DNA of 64,000 nucleotides from positions 1,928,973-1,992,972 of the forward strand of contig NZ_PDJD01000001.1 in the NCBI RefSeq assembly GCF_002563925.1. Direction: 5' to 3'. Source of the stretch: Serinibacter salmoneus (GTDB lineage: Bacteria > Actinomycetota > Actinomycetes > Actinomycetales > Beutenbergiaceae). The notes beneath the pieces are model-generated. The model was not told the DNA's origin, did not search any database, and saw nothing but the letters and a program-made list of their open reading frames with translations. Both the position numbers and the translations under genes were made by a program. Shown piece by piece: positions 9,042 through 17,996 of the stretch (position 1 is the first letter of the stretch; the number at the start of each line of letters is the position of its first letter).

Positions 9042-9479
9042 GTGCGCGAGACCCCGATCTACTACTACTCCTCGTCCTCGGGGCTGGTGCGCACCTTCGC
9101 CGAGCACCTCCAGCGCCCGGTCTTCAACCTCGCCGAGCGCGAGGTGCGCACCAGCGAGGTGGACGGGCCCTGGGTGCTGCTCACGCCGTCGTACAAGTCC
9201 GGCAACGCCACCAACGACACGATCCCCGAGGCGGTCAAGCGTTTCCTGCGCAAGCCGGCGAACCGCCGCGCGATGGTCGGCGTGATGGGCTCGGGGAACC
9301 GCAACTTCGGCCGGTACTACCAGCAGGCGGCCCGGGACATCGCGCGCGCCTCCGGTCGCCCGATCCTGCTGGAGTTCGAGCTGTCCGGCACCCCGTGGGA
9401 CGTGGCGGAGTGTCGCCGCATCATGGCCGACCTGGATGCCGCGCTGGACCGGTCGGAGCCACCCTCGGAGGCGGTCTGA
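9042..9479 (+). CDS. nrdI: NrdI-like flavodoxin
   Basis: The 145-residue protein has the NrdI hallmarks: an N-terminal YYYSSSSGLVRTF phosphate-binding stretch, TPSYKSGNATNDTIPEAVKRFL, and the FMN loop VMGSGNRNFGRYY followed by LEFELSGTPWDV. NrdI is the flavodoxin that activates the manganese cofactor of class Ib ribonucleotide reductase (NrdF). It is unusual that no nrdH, nrdE or nrdF lies in this window; instead it sits directly behind a putative DNA glycosylase. The protein may be a stray NrdI or a flavodoxin with another partner. Confidence 0.8.
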   Translation: MRETPIYYYSSSSGLVRTFAEHLQRPVFNLAEREVRTSEVDGPWVLLTPSYKSGNATNDTIPEAVKRFLRKPANRRAMVGVMGSGNRNFGRYYQQAARDIARASGRPILLEFELSGTPWDVAECRRIMADLDAALDRSEPPSEAV

Positions 9480-9581
9480 GGCGATTCCCGCCCGTCTACG
9501 ATGGACCGAGGGCGCGGTGTGCGTCAGACTGAGGGCGCGACGCGCGGCACTCGGCCGCGCCCAGCGACGTGGGGATGACAG

Positions 9582-10403
9582 GTGGCGGTACGGCAGGAGG
9601 CCGAGGTTCACGCGCTGTACGGCGAGGAACCCGTGGCGTTCGTGCGCCGTCGTGACGCGATCGCCGCTCGCCTCGCCGACGACGGCGACGAACTCGCTGC
9701 CGCCCGGATCCGCCGCCTCGCCGCCCCCACGGAGGGGGCGTACTGGGTGAACCAGCTGGCCCGGCGCTGGCCGCAGGAACTGGCGGCCCTCCTGGACGTC
9801 GGCGAACGCCTGCGCGCCCGCCTCGCCGCGGGGTCGCCGGATGACCTCACCGACCTGGAGGGTGAGCGCCGCGTGAAGACCGACGCCCTGGTGGCCCTGC
9901 TCTGGTACCACGGGGAGTCCCAGGCCGCGAGCGGCCACCACAGCCCGTCCCCGGAGACCCTCGCGCTGGTGGCCGAGACCCTGCGCTCGGCCGTGGTCTC
10001 CGCCGATGTCGCCGCCGCGGTGCGCTCCGGGACGCTCGCGGAGACCGTCGCGCTGGTCTCCGGGGTCCCGCTCGGACTGACCGGGGCCACGCCCGCCCGT
10101 GGACCCGCCGGACCGCTCGCGCTGCAGCGCGCCACCAGCGACCTGGTCGCCGCCGAGAAGCGACTGGACGCGGTGCGCGAGACGATCGACTCCCTGGCCG
10201 GGATGGTCACCGACCTGCAGGAGCAGCTGGACCGGCTGACCCGCGACCGGGACAAGGCCGCGACCTCCCTGGCGCTGTGGCGCCGCTCCGAGACGGAGGC
10301 CGCGCAGCGACTCCAGGAGGCGCGCAGCCACCTGGCCGCGCTCGTGGAGCCCCCGAACCAGACCGGCACCACCCCCGGGCCGAACGACGATGCCACCGCA
10401 TGA
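9582..10403 (+). CDS. Uncharacterised coiled-coil protein
   Basis: The 273-residue protein starts with a motif seen in an uncharacterised actinobacterial family: ALYGEEPVAFVRRRDAIAARL followed by AARIRRLAAPTEGAYWVNQLAR. Residues about 185-250 form a long charged heptad-rich coiled coil (LVAAEKRLDAVRETIDSLAG onward), and the tail is a short Pro/Thr/Gly-rich segment. There is no signal peptide, membrane segment or catalytic motif. The GTG at 9582 follows a GGGGATGACAG stretch. It is 33 bp upstream of the YigZ gene. Function unknown. Confidence 0.75.
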   Translation: MAVRQEAEVHALYGEEPVAFVRRRDAIAARLADDGDELAAARIRRLAAPTEGAYWVNQLARRWPQELAALLDVGERLRARLAAGSPDDLTDLEGERRVKTDALVALLWYHGESQAASGHHSPSPETLALVAETLRSAVVSADVAAAVRSGTLAETVALVSGVPLGLTGATPARGPAGPLALQRATSDLVAAEKRLDAVRETIDSLAGMVTDLQEQLDRLTRDRDKAATSLALWRRSETEAAQRLQEARSHLAALVEPPNQTGTTPGPNDDATA

Positions 10404-10436
10404 CCCCCCGATGACCACCGGCGGAACCCCCGAGCG

Positions 10437-11090
10437 ATGAGCGAGCCGGGCACCTACCTCACCCTGGCCCGGGAGACCCGCGCCGAACTGATCATCGAAC
10501 GCAGCCGGTTCCTCGCCGTCGTGGCCCCCGCCGCCACCGAGGCCGAGGCCCGCGAGGTGGTCGCCACCGAACGCGCCGCGCACCCCCGTGCCCGCCACCA
10601 CTGCCTCGCGATGGTCATCGGACCGGAGGGCGCCCTGCAGCGCAGCAGCGACGACGGCGAACCCTCCGGGACCGCCGGCGCCCCCATGCTCGAGGCGCTG
10701 CTGTCCGCGGGGGTGAGCGACGTCGTCGCCGTCGTCGTGCGCTACTTCGGGGGCGTGCTGCTGGGCACCGGGGGTCTCACCCGCGCCTACCGCGGCGCCG
10801 TGGCGGCGGCCCTGGAGGAGGGCACGACGGCGCAGCGCACCCGGGTGGAGCGCTTCACCCTGACCCTGGACTACTCCCGCGCCGCCGCGCTGGAGGGCGA
10901 GGCGCGCGGCCGGGGCTGGCAGGTGGACGCCGACTACGGCGCGCAGGTCGAGTTGACCCTGGCCGTCCCGGCCGGCCACGGCCAGGACCTGCGCTCCCTC
11001 ACGGCCCGCCTGACCGAGGGCGCCGCCACTCCCTCGTTCGCGGGGGAGGGATGGATGACCCTAGGCTCACAGGGACACCGACGTGGGTGA
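10437..11090 (+). CDS. YigZ/IMPACT family protein
   Basis: The 217-residue protein is a typical YigZ (UPF0029) member, with the family signatures [14 protein letters not shown] and [23 protein letters not shown] and a C-terminal ferredoxin-like DUF1949-type domain. The family binds nucleic acid/ribosome-related partners; the bacterial role is unsettled. Its 3' end overlaps the first possible start of the trpB2 frame, but the likely trpB2 start is downstream. Confidence 0.9.
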   Translation: MSEPGTYLTLARETRAELIIERSRFLAVVAPAATEAEAREVVATERAAHPRARHHCLAMVIGPEGALQRSSDDGEPSGTAGAPMLEALLSAGVSDVVAVVVRYFGGVLLGTGGLTRAYRGAVAAALEEGTTAQRTRVERFTLTLDYSRAAALEGEARGRGWQVDADYGAQVELTLAVPAGHGQDLRSLTARLTEGAATPSFAGEGWMTLGSQGHRRG

Positions 11091-11106
11091 GAGACCAGGA
11101 GGATCC

Positions 11107-12414
11107 ATGACCATGCCCGTACCGCCCGTCCAGCGCTCCCTCGAGCCGCTCGGCACCGCCGTGCCGTCCACGGTCCCCAGCCACTGGTACAACCTCGCCG
11201 CGGACCTGCCCGAGCCGATGCCGCCGCACCTGCACCCGGGCACCCGGGAGCCGGTGGGTCCGGACGACCTCGCGCCGCTGTTCCCGCAGGCCCTGATCGC
11301 GCAGGAGGTCACCGCCGAGCGGTACGTGGAGATCCCGCAGACGATCCGCGAGATCTACGCGATGTGGCGGCCCTCCCCGCTGGTGCGGGCCGAGCGCCTG
11401 GAGCGGGCGCTGGGCACCCCGGCACGGATCTACTACAAGTACGAGGGCGTCAGCCCCGCCGGGTCGCACAAGCCGAACACCGCGATCGCGCAGGCGTACT
11501 ACAACGCGATCGAGGGCACCACCACGCTGACCACCGAGACCGGGGCCGGTCAGTGGGGCGCCTCGCTGTCCCTGGCCGGTGCGCTGCTCGGCCTGGACGT
11601 GGAGGTGTGGCAGGTGCGCGCCTCCTACGACTCCAAGCCCTACCGCCGGTTGCAGATGCAGGTCTACGGCGGCATCTGCCACTCCTCCCCCAGCGACCTG
11701 ACCGAGGCCGGCCGCGCGATCCTGGCCTCGGACCCGGACACCACCGGCTCGCTCGGGATGGCGATCAGCGAGGCGGTGGAGGCCGCCGCGAAGAACCCGA
11801 AGGCGCACTACTCCCTCGGCTCGGTGCTCAATCACGTGCTGCTGCACCAGAGCGTGATCGGTCAGGAGGCGCTGGTGCAGTTCGCCGAGGTGGAGTCCGG
11901 CGCGCCGGACGTCATCTTCGGCTGCGCGGGCGGCGGCTCGAACCTGGCGGGCCTGACGTTCCCGTTCCTGGGCCAGAACCTGCGTGAGGGCACCAGCACC
12001 CGGCTGGTGGCCTGCGAACCGGCGGCCTGCCCGTCCCTGACGCAGGGCGAGTACCGCTATGACCACGGCGATGTGGCGGGCCTGACACCCCTGATGAAGA
12101 TGCACACCCTGGGCAAGGACTTCGTGCCGCCCGCGATCCACGCGGGCGGGCTGCGCTACCACGGCATGGCCCCGATGGTCTCCCACGCGGTGAACCTCGG
12201 GCTCATGGAGGCGGTGGCCGTGGAGCAGACGGACGCCTTCCGCGCCGGGGTGGAATTCGCCCGCGCCGAGGGCATCATCCCCGCCCCGGAGTCCACCCAC
12301 GCGGTGGCCGCGGCGATCGCGCACGCCCGCGCCGCCACCACCGACGAGGTCATCGTGCTGGGCCTGTCCGGCAACGGGGTGCTGGACCTGCCCGCCTACG
12401 ACGAGTACGTCTGA
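11107..12414 (+). CDS. TrpB2-type PLP-dependent tryptophan synthase beta subunit
   Basis: The 435-residue enzyme is of the TrpB2 class, which is longer than ordinary TrpB. The PLP Schiff-base lysine is K122 in the GSHKPNT motif, the phosphate-binding loop is GCAGGGSN, and [10 protein letters not shown] is the conserved TrpB segment. TrpB2 makes tryptophan from indole and serine (or phosphoserine in archaea), usually without tight TrpA partnership. No other trp gene is present, which is normal for TrpB2 and suggests indole salvage. The start is chosen at ATG 11107 because AGGAGGA (11097-11103) precedes it; ATG 11113 is an alternative with better spacing. A TAGGCT box at about 11062-11067 could be its own promoter inside the yigZ end. 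Confidence 0.9.
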   Translation: MTMPVPPVQRSLEPLGTAVPSTVPSHWYNLAADLPEPMPPHLHPGTREPVGPDDLAPLFPQALIAQEVTAERYVEIPQTIREIYAMWRPSPLVRAERLERALGTPARIYYKYEGVSPAGSHKPNTAIAQAYYNAIEGTTTLTTETGAGQWGASLSLAGALLGLDVEVWQVRASYDSKPYRRLQMQVYGGICHSSPSDLTEAGRAILASDPDTTGSLGMAISEAVEAAAKNPKAHYSLGSVLNHVLLHQSVIGQEALVQFAEVESGAPDVIFGCAGGGSNLAGLTFPFLGQNLREGTSTRLVACEPAACPSLTQGEYRYDHGDVAGLTPLMKMHTLGKDFVPPAIHAGGLRYHGMAPMVSHAVNLGLMEAVAVEQTDAFRAGVEFARAEGIIPAPESTHAVAAAIAHARAATTDEVIVLGLSGNGVLDLPAYDEYV

Positions 12415-12526
12415 GGCAACACACGCCTGAACCCCTCGGGGCGGCGGCTTCCTGGCCACCCCGAGCACGCGCCGTCGTTCCCCGGCTCCGGCGCGTTCCA
12501 CCCCTCGGCCCACCAGTGAGGTAGCA

Positions 12527-13690
12527 GTGCCTGATCGTCTGCCGGATCGCGTGCCCGACTCCGCGTCGGTCCCCTCCCCCGTGCGCAAGAGCGCGGAATG
12601 GTCGTGGCGATTCCTCGCCATCACCGGCGCGCTCGTGGTGATCGCCTTCCTCGTCATCGCGCTGAAGGTCATCGTGGTGCCGGTGGTCATCGCAGCGCTG
12701 CTCTCGGCGCTGCTGACGCCGGTGGTGCGGGCGCTGCGCGACCGCGCCCACCTCCCGCGCTGGCTGGCCGCCCTGGTCACGCTGCTGGCGACCCTGGGGG
12801 TGGTGGTCACGCTCGTGATCGTGGCCGGCGGGCAGCTCATCAACGGCATCGCGGACCTGTGGGACCAGGTGGTCGAGGGGTTCGACGCCCTCCTGGACTG
12901 GCTGGCCGAGGGTCCGCTCGGCATCGACTCGGGCCAGATCGACTCCTGGATGCACAGCGTCACCTCGATGGTGCAGAACAACTCCGGGAGCATCGTCAAC
13001 GGCACGCTCAGCGTGGCCACCTCGGTGGGGCAGATCGCCGCGGGCACCGTGATCGCCCTGTTCACGCTGTTCTTCTTCCTGCAGGAGGGGCGGTCGATCT
13101 GGGGCTGGGCGGTGCGCCTGTTCCCGCGCGGGGCGCGTGAGCGGGTCGACGGCGCAGGCCACGTCGCCTGGTCGGCGATCGGCAGCTACACCCGCACCCA
13201 GATCCTCGTGGCCTGCGTGGACGCGATCGGCATCGGCCTGGGCGCGCTGATCCTCGGGCTGCCGCTCGTGGCGCCGCTGACCGTGCTGGTCTTCCTCGGC
13301 TCGTTCGTGCCGTTCATCGGGGCGATCGCGACCGGGGCCGCGGCCGTGCTGGTGGCGCTCGTGGACCAGGGCGTCGGCTCGGCGCTCATCATGCTGCTCA
13401 TCGTGCTGGCGGTGCAGCAGATCGAGGGGAACGTGCTGCAGCCGTTCATGCTCGGCCCGGCCGTGCGCCTGCACCCGGTCGCGGTGATCCTCGTGGTGAC
13501 CACCGGGACCCTGGTGGCGGGCATCATCGGCGCGCTGTTCGCGGTGCCGCTGGCCGCCGTCATCAATCAGGTGATCCAGTACCTCAACCGCACCCGGGAG
13601 GACGAGGGCGCCCCCTCGGGCGTGGCGCCACCGGACGAGACCCCACCGGACGAGACCCCACCGGACGAGACACCGGCGATCGAGCCGTAG
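12527..13690 (+). CDS. AI-2E family transporter
   Basis: The 387-residue membrane protein belongs to the AI-2E/PerM family. Two hydrophobic hairpins sit near residues 25-65 and 75-105, then a soluble stretch (residues about 110-165), and then a cluster of C-terminal helices including VAPLTVLVFLGSFVPFIGAIATG, the family's best conserved region. Members export autoinducer-2 or act as proton/sodium antiporters; the substrate is unknown here. The C-terminus carries three copies of a five-residue PPDET repeat, encoded by a 15-bp tandem repeat (about 13629-13673). It ends at a strong hairpin between convergent genes. Confidence 0.88.
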   Translation: MPDRLPDRVPDSASVPSPVRKSAEWSWRFLAITGALVVIAFLVIALKVIVVPVVIAALLSALLTPVVRALRDRAHLPRWLAALVTLLATLGVVVTLVIVAGGQLINGIADLWDQVVEGFDALLDWLAEGPLGIDSGQIDSWMHSVTSMVQNNSGSIVNGTLSVATSVGQIAAGTVIALFTLFFFLQEGRSIWGWAVRLFPRGARERVDGAGHVAWSAIGSYTRTQILVACVDAIGIGLGALILGLPLVAPLTVLVFLGSFVPFIGAIATGAAAVLVALVDQGVGSALIMLLIVLAVQQIEGNVLQPFMLGPAVRLHPVAVILVVTTGTLVAGIIGALFAVPLAAVINQVIQYLNRTREDEGAPSGVAPPDETPPDETPPDETPAIEP

Positions 13691-13700
13691 CCCCTCCCAC

Positions 13701-13773
13701 CGCGAAACCGTGCCTTCCGCGCTCGGCCCGTGCCCGCCGCGCACGTCCTCACCGCGGGAGGCACGGTTTCGCG
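13701..13773. terminator. Long hairpin between convergent genes
   Basis: Arms at 13701-13721 and 13753-13773 match at 20 of 21 bases (CGCGAAACCGTGCC and its complement), separated by 31 bases. It sits between the ends of the AI-2E transporter and the tetR gene, so it can stop transcription from both sides. No T-run follows, as is usual in high-GC actinobacteria. Confidence 0.75.
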
Positions 13774-13827
13774 CGCTGGGCGGCGGAGGCGGTGGGGTGG
13801 CGGAGGGGGCGGGGTGGCGGAGCGCGC

Positions 13828-14430
13828 TCAGGTGCGCAGCGCGGCGACGGCGCCGAGCGCCTCCTCCAGCAGCGGCAGCAGGTCCGCGCGCCCGGCTCCC
13901 GAACCGGCCCACGCCGCAACCGCGGCGAGCAGGGCTCCGGCATACGCCGTCGCCTGCGCCCGCGCGGCCAGCTCGCCCTGCCCGGTGGCCTCCAGGTGCT
14001 CGGCCACCACGTCCGCCACCCCCGCCACGCGCTGCGCCTGCGCGGCTCGCAACTCCTCCCCCAGTCCCATGGCGTGGAATTGGGAGAGGGCAAGCGTGAC
14101 GTTCCCGGGCGGCAGGGTGCGCGCCAGCTCGCGCAGGGCTTCGGCCACCGCGTCCGCCTCGCACGCCCGCCCGGTGGTGCGCCGCCGCGCCCGGTGCTGG
14201 GTGAGCCCCTCGTGCAGATCACGGACCGCGGCGTCGAAGGAGGACCAGAGCAGGTCGCTCTTGGCGGGGAAGTAGTTGAAGAACGTGGAGCGGGAGACCC
14301 CGGCCCGCGAGGTGATGTCCGCCACAGACACCGCGTCGTAGCCGCGCTCGAGGAAGAGCTCGCAGGCCGCTTCTTCCAACAGGTCGCGGGAGGCGGCGGG
14401 GGGCCGGCCGGCGCGACGACGTTCACTCAC
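13828..14430 (-). CDS. TetR-family transcriptional regulator
   Basis: The 200-residue protein has an N-terminal TetR DNA-binding domain: AACELFLERGYDAVSVADITSRAG followed by the recognition helix region VSRSTFFNYFPAKSDLL. The C-terminal ligand domain is alpha-helical and not assignable to a ligand. The start is set at GTG 14430; a TACCAT box at 14437-14442 stands 6 bases before it, so the message is probably leaderless. Longer starts up to 14517 would run across the palindromic operator and the ABC promoter and are less likely. It is divergent from the ABC transporter operon, which it very likely represses. Confidence 0.9.
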   Translation of the reverse strand: MSERRRAGRPPAASRDLLEEAACELFLERGYDAVSVADITSRAGVSRSTFFNYFPAKSDLLWSSFDAAVRDLHEGLTQHRARRRTTGRACEADAVAEALRELARTLPPGNVTLALSQFHAMGLGEELRAAQAQRVAGVADVVAEHLEATGQGELAARAQATAYAGALLAAVAAWAGSGAGRADLLPLLEEALGAVAALRT

Positions 14431-14436
14431 CCGGCG

Positions 14437-14442
14437 ATGGTA
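14437..14442 (-). promoter_or_regulatory. -10 box of tetR (leaderless)
   Basis: Read on the minus strand this is TACCAT, 6 bases upstream of the tetR GTG at 14430. Confidence 0.4.
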
Positions 14443-14469
14443 CGTCGCCTCGCCCCCGGGCGCGGGCCT

Positions 14470-14492
14470 ATTGTTGGACGCAGCCCAACAAT
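14470..14492. promoter_or_regulatory. Probable TetR operator
   Basis: The arms ATTGTTGGA and CCCAACAAT are complementary at 8 of 9 positions around a 5-base spacer (CGCAG), a 23-bp palindrome of the usual TetR operator size. It overlaps a TATTGT -10-like box at 14469-14474 of the ABC operon, lies 15 bp before the substrate-binding protein start, and is 28 bp from the tetR -10 box. Binding would block the ABC promoter and could affect tetR. Confidence 0.7.
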
Positions 14493-14507
14493 CCTGGGAG
14501 GTTCTCC

Positions 14508-16154
14508 GTGCGCGCATCGGCCACCGGCCTCATCGCCTCGCTCACCCTCGTGCTGGCCGCGTGCAGCGGCGGCACGACCGACCCCGCCGACCCCGCCGGC
14601 AGCACCGACGCCTCGGACGCCACCTCGGGCACCGCATCCGGCGGCACCCTCGTGTACGCCACCGGCGATGCGGAGCCCACCTGCCTGGACCCGCACGTGG
14701 GCGGGAACTACCCGCAGGCGCTGCTCGCCTCCCAGGTGCTCGAGCCGTTGCTGCAACGCGACGCCGAGGGCACCATCACGCCGGGCCTCGCGCAGGAGTG
14801 GGAGGTCAGCGAGGACGGCCTCACCCTCACCCTGACCCTGGCCGAGCGCACGTTCACCGACGGCACACCCGTGGACGCCGAGGCGGTGGCCGCGAACATC
14901 GCCCACCTGCAGGACCCGGACACCGGCTCCTCCACCGGATACCTCGCAGTGGCGAAGGTGAGCGAGGTGGAGGCCGCGGACGAGCGCACCGCCGTGCTGC
15001 ACCTGAGCGAACCGGACGCCGCGCTCCTGGAGTCCCTGACCCAGCCGTGGACCGCCATCCAGTCCCCCGCGGGTCTGGAGCGGGGCATGGAGGAGAACTG
15101 CCTCGCGCCGATCGGCACCGGCCCCTTCGTGGTGGCCGGGTGGACCCCGCAGCAGCAGGTGGACCTGGTGCGCAACGAGGACTACGTGCCGGCCGGGGCC
15201 GATGCCCCGCAGCCCGCCGCCCTGGACGCCATCACCTGGCGGTTCGTGCCCGACGCCGCCACCCGGCACGCCGCGCTGATCTCCGGGGAGGTGCACGTGA
15301 TCGACAATCCGCAGCCGGACCAGATCGTGGCCGCGCAGGCCGACGAGGCGATCACCCACCTGGACGCCCCGCGCCCCGGCAGCGTGAACCGCATCGAGCT
15401 CAACGGCGGCCAGGCCCCGTTCGACGACGTGGCGGTCCGCGAGGCCTTCATCCGCGCCGCCGGCCCGAACCCCGGCATCGAGACCCTGTTCGCGGGGGTT
15501 GCCGAGCGCTCCTACTCCCCCCTCGCGTCGGTGGAACCCACCGCCATCAGCGACCCGGACCTGTTCGGCACCGATCTGGAGGCCGCCGCGGCACTGCTGG
15601 ACGAGGCCGGCTGGAGCGAGACCGACGCGGAGGGCTACCGCACCCGGGACGGCGAGCGCCTCACGGTCCGATTCCCGGTCTCCACGAACCAGTCGGTGGC
15701 CGCCGAGCAGTCCCTGTTCCAGCAGATCCAGGCGAACGCCGCGCAGGTCGGCTTCGAGGTGATCCTGGAGCCGATGGACCTCGGCAGCTGGTACGCCGCG
15801 CTCGGCGCGAACGAGTACGAGGCGGTCTCCGCGCCGTACACGAAGGTGGGTCCGGACGTGCTGCGCATCCTGTACCACTCCGACTCGATCGAGCCGGCAC
15901 CCTCGGGCTACTTCGCCAACCACGCCCAGCTCGACGACCCCGCGCTGGACGCCCTGCTGGAGGAGGCCTCCGCCACCCAGGACGAGGCCGCCCGCGCGGA
16001 CCTCATGGCCCAGGCGCAGGAGATCGTGCTCGCGAGCTACAGCATCCTGCCGCTGTATGACCAGCAGAACCACTTCCTGGTGCGCGGCGCCCAAGGCGTC
16101 ACGGCCGCCGGTGGCGTCTCCACGCCGTCGTTCGCGAGCGCCACCCTCGGCTGA
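14508..16154 (+). CDS. ABC transporter substrate-binding lipoprotein (family 5, peptide/nickel type)
   Basis: The 548-residue protein has a lipoprotein signal with lipobox LAAC (Cys19), a Thr/Asp-rich linker, and then the family 5 binding-protein fold. Typical stretches are CLDPHVGGNYPQALLASQVLEPLL, the ITPGLAQEWEVSEDGLTLTLTL block and a late FAGVAERSYSPL segment. It should be anchored to the outer face of the membrane and deliver a peptide, nickel chelate or similar ligand to the two permeases downstream. GGGAGG at 14496-14501 is the ribosome site for the GTG start. First gene of the TetR-controlled operon. Confidence 0.93.
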   Translation: MRASATGLIASLTLVLAACSGGTTDPADPAGSTDASDATSGTASGGTLVYATGDAEPTCLDPHVGGNYPQALLASQVLEPLLQRDAEGTITPGLAQEWEVSEDGLTLTLTLAERTFTDGTPVDAEAVAANIAHLQDPDTGSSTGYLAVAKVSEVEAADERTAVLHLSEPDAALLESLTQPWTAIQSPAGLERGMEENCLAPIGTGPFVVAGWTPQQQVDLVRNEDYVPAGADAPQPAALDAITWRFVPDAATRHAALISGEVHVIDNPQPDQIVAAQADEAITHLDAPRPGSVNRIELNGGQAPFDDVAVREAFIRAAGPNPGIETLFAGVAERSYSPLASVEPTAISDPDLFGTDLEAAAALLDEAGWSETDAEGYRTRDGERLTVRFPVSTNQSVAAEQSLFQQIQANAAQVGFEVILEPMDLGSWYAALGANEYEAVSAPYTKVGPDVLRILYHSDSIEPAPSGYFANHAQLDDPALDALLEEASATQDEAARADLMAQAQEIVLASYSILPLYDQQNHFLVRGAQGVTAAGGVSTPSFASATLG

Positions 16155-16164
16155 CACACCTCGC

Positions 16165-17196
16165 ATGACCACCCTGCTGCTGCGCCGCGCCCTCGCGCTG
16201 CTCGGCCGCGCCCTCCTGGTGGTCTGGGTGACCGCGACGGTGGTGTTCCTCGCGCTGCGCGCCGCGGGTGGGGACCCCGTGGAGGCGGTGCTCGGCGGCC
16301 CCGGGTCCCAGGCGGGACCGGAGGCGGTGGCCGCGGCGCGGGAGCAGTACGGGCTGGACCTGCCGCTGTGGCAGCAGTACCTGCGGCAGATGTGGGCGGT
16401 GGCCACGCTCGACCTCGGCGACTCCTACGCCCGCCGCACCCCGGTGGCCACCCTGATCGGCGATCAGCTCGCCGCCACCGCGGTGCTCGCGATCAGCGCG
16501 CTGGTGCTGGCCTGGCTGCTGGCCCTGGCCGTCACCCTGGTCGCCGCTCCGGCCGCGGCCTCGACCCGCCCGGGCGCAGCGGGGTGGCTCGCCCGCGGCG
16601 CGGCCGGGGTGTTGCGCGGCGGGGAGATCGTCGCCTCGGTGCTCCCCCACTTCCTGCTCGGCGCCCTGCTCGTGGTGATCTTCGCCGTCGACCTCGGGTG
16701 GTTCCCCGCCACCTCCACCCCCGGCTCGGTGCTCGGGCTGGTGCTGCCGACCGTGACCCTGGCGGTCCCCCTGGCCGGGTTCCTCGGGCAGTTGCTGGCC
16801 GAGGGGCTGGTGGAGGCCGAGCGGGCGCCGTTCGCGACCACCGCCCGCGCCCGCGGCGGCACCCGCGTGGGGGTGCTGCTGCGGCACACCCTGCGCCACG
16901 CCGCCACCCCCACGGTCGCGCTGACCGGCTGGGCGTTCGGGTTCCTGATCTCCGGGGCGGTGGTGGTCGAGGTGCTCTTCGCCCGCCCGGGTCTGGGCCG
17001 GTTGCTGGTGGATGCCACCCTGCAGCGCGATGTGCCGGTGGTGATCGGCGGGGTCGTGGTGATCGCGGTGGCCTACGTGCTCCTCACGGTGGTGGTGGAG
17101 GTCGTCGAGGCGCTGCTGGACCCGCGGCTGCGACGCACCCGGTCGGCGGCCGCCGGGGCCGCGCGGGCGGGGACGACGCAGGGCTCGGCCACATGA
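16165..17196 (+). CDS. ABC transporter permease (DppB/OppB type)
   Basis: The 343-residue inner-membrane subunit starts at ATG 16165, 10 bp after the binding-protein gene. It has the family layout: one N-terminal helix (LLVVWVTATVVFLALRAAGG), a cytosolic/periplasmic linker with YGLDLPLWQQYLRQM, and then five helices. The EAA coupling loop for the ATPase reads around ATTARARGGTRVGVLLRHTLRHA. Its stop overlaps the ATG of the second permease. The frame upstream of 16165 is a shadow of the preceding gene. Confidence 0.92.
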   Translation: MTTLLLRRALALLGRALLVVWVTATVVFLALRAAGGDPVEAVLGGPGSQAGPEAVAAAREQYGLDLPLWQQYLRQMWAVATLDLGDSYARRTPVATLIGDQLAATAVLAISALVLAWLLALAVTLVAAPAAASTRPGAAGWLARGAAGVLRGGEIVASVLPHFLLGALLVVIFAVDLGWFPATSTPGSVLGLVLPTVTLAVPLAGFLGQLLAEGLVEAERAPFATTARARGGTRVGVLLRHTLRHAATPTVALTGWAFGFLISGAVVVEVLFARPGLGRLLVDATLQRDVPVVIGGVVVIAVAYVLLTVVVEVVEALLDPRLRRTRSAAAGAARAGTTQGSAT

Positions 17197-17996
17197 GGCG
17201 CGCGTTCGGCGTGCCCGGCTGGATCTCGCTGGCGGCGGCGCTGTGGCTGCTGCTCGCCGTCGCCGCCCCCGGGGTGATCGCCCCCGGCGACCCGACGGCG
17301 ATCGATCCCGCCGCGGCCCTCTCGCCGCCCTCCTGGGCCCACCCCATGGGCACCGACGAGTCCGGCCGGGACGTGTGGACCCGGGTGGTGCACGGCGCCC
17401 GCGACTCCCTCGGGGTGGGGCTCGCGGCCACCGCGATCGGCACCGCGATCGCGCTGGTGCTCGGCTTCGCGGCGGGCCTGGGCCGCCGGTGGGTGGACCT
17501 CGGCGTGGGGCGCGCCATCGAGGTGCTGTACGCCTTCCCCACCCTCGTGCTCGCCCTGCTGCTCGTGGCGGTGCGGGGCCCGGGGCTGGCCTCCTCGGTG
17601 CTGGCGGTGGGGATCGCGAGCGCCCCGGGGTATGCCCGGATCCTGCGCGCCCGGGTGCGCTCGGTGGCCGGCTCGGGGTACGTGCAGGCGGCGCGGCTGG
17701 AGGGCACCGGCGCGATGCGCTCCCTCACGCGCCACGTGGTCCCCAACACCCTGTGGCCGCTCGCGGTGGTGGTCACCCTCGGCATCGGACAGGCGGTGGT
17801 GTGGGTGGCCGGGCTCGGCTTCCTCGGGCTCGGCGCCCTGCCGCCGGATCCGGAGTGGGGGGCCATGCTGAACGCCGGGCGGCTGTACCTGACCACCGCC
17901 TGGTGGATGTCGCTGGGCCCGGGACTGGCGATCACGGTGACGGCGCTGGCCGCCACGGGCCTGGGAAGGGCCCTCGGCCGGGTGGGGGCGGCATGA
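17193..17996 (+). CDS. ABC transporter permease (DppC/OppC type)
   Basis: The 267-residue partner permease carries the HPMGTDESGRDVWTRVVHGARDSL signature of OppC-type subunits after the first helix, then five helices. The EAA loop is at YVQAARLEGTGAMRSLTRHVVPN. It overlaps both neighbours by 4 bases (ATGA), which signals translational coupling. It forms the heterodimeric channel with the upstream permease. Confidence 0.93.
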   Translation: MRRAFGVPGWISLAAALWLLLAVAAPGVIAPGDPTAIDPAAALSPPSWAHPMGTDESGRDVWTRVVHGARDSLGVGLAATAIGTAIALVLGFAAGLGRRWVDLGVGRAIEVLYAFPTLVLALLLVAVRGPGLASSVLAVGIASAPGYARILRARVRSVAGSGYVQAARLEGTGAMRSLTRHVVPNTLWPLAVVVTLGIGQAVVWVAGLGFLGLGALPPDPEWGAMLNAGRLYLTTAWWMSLGPGLAITVTALAATGLGRALGRVGAA

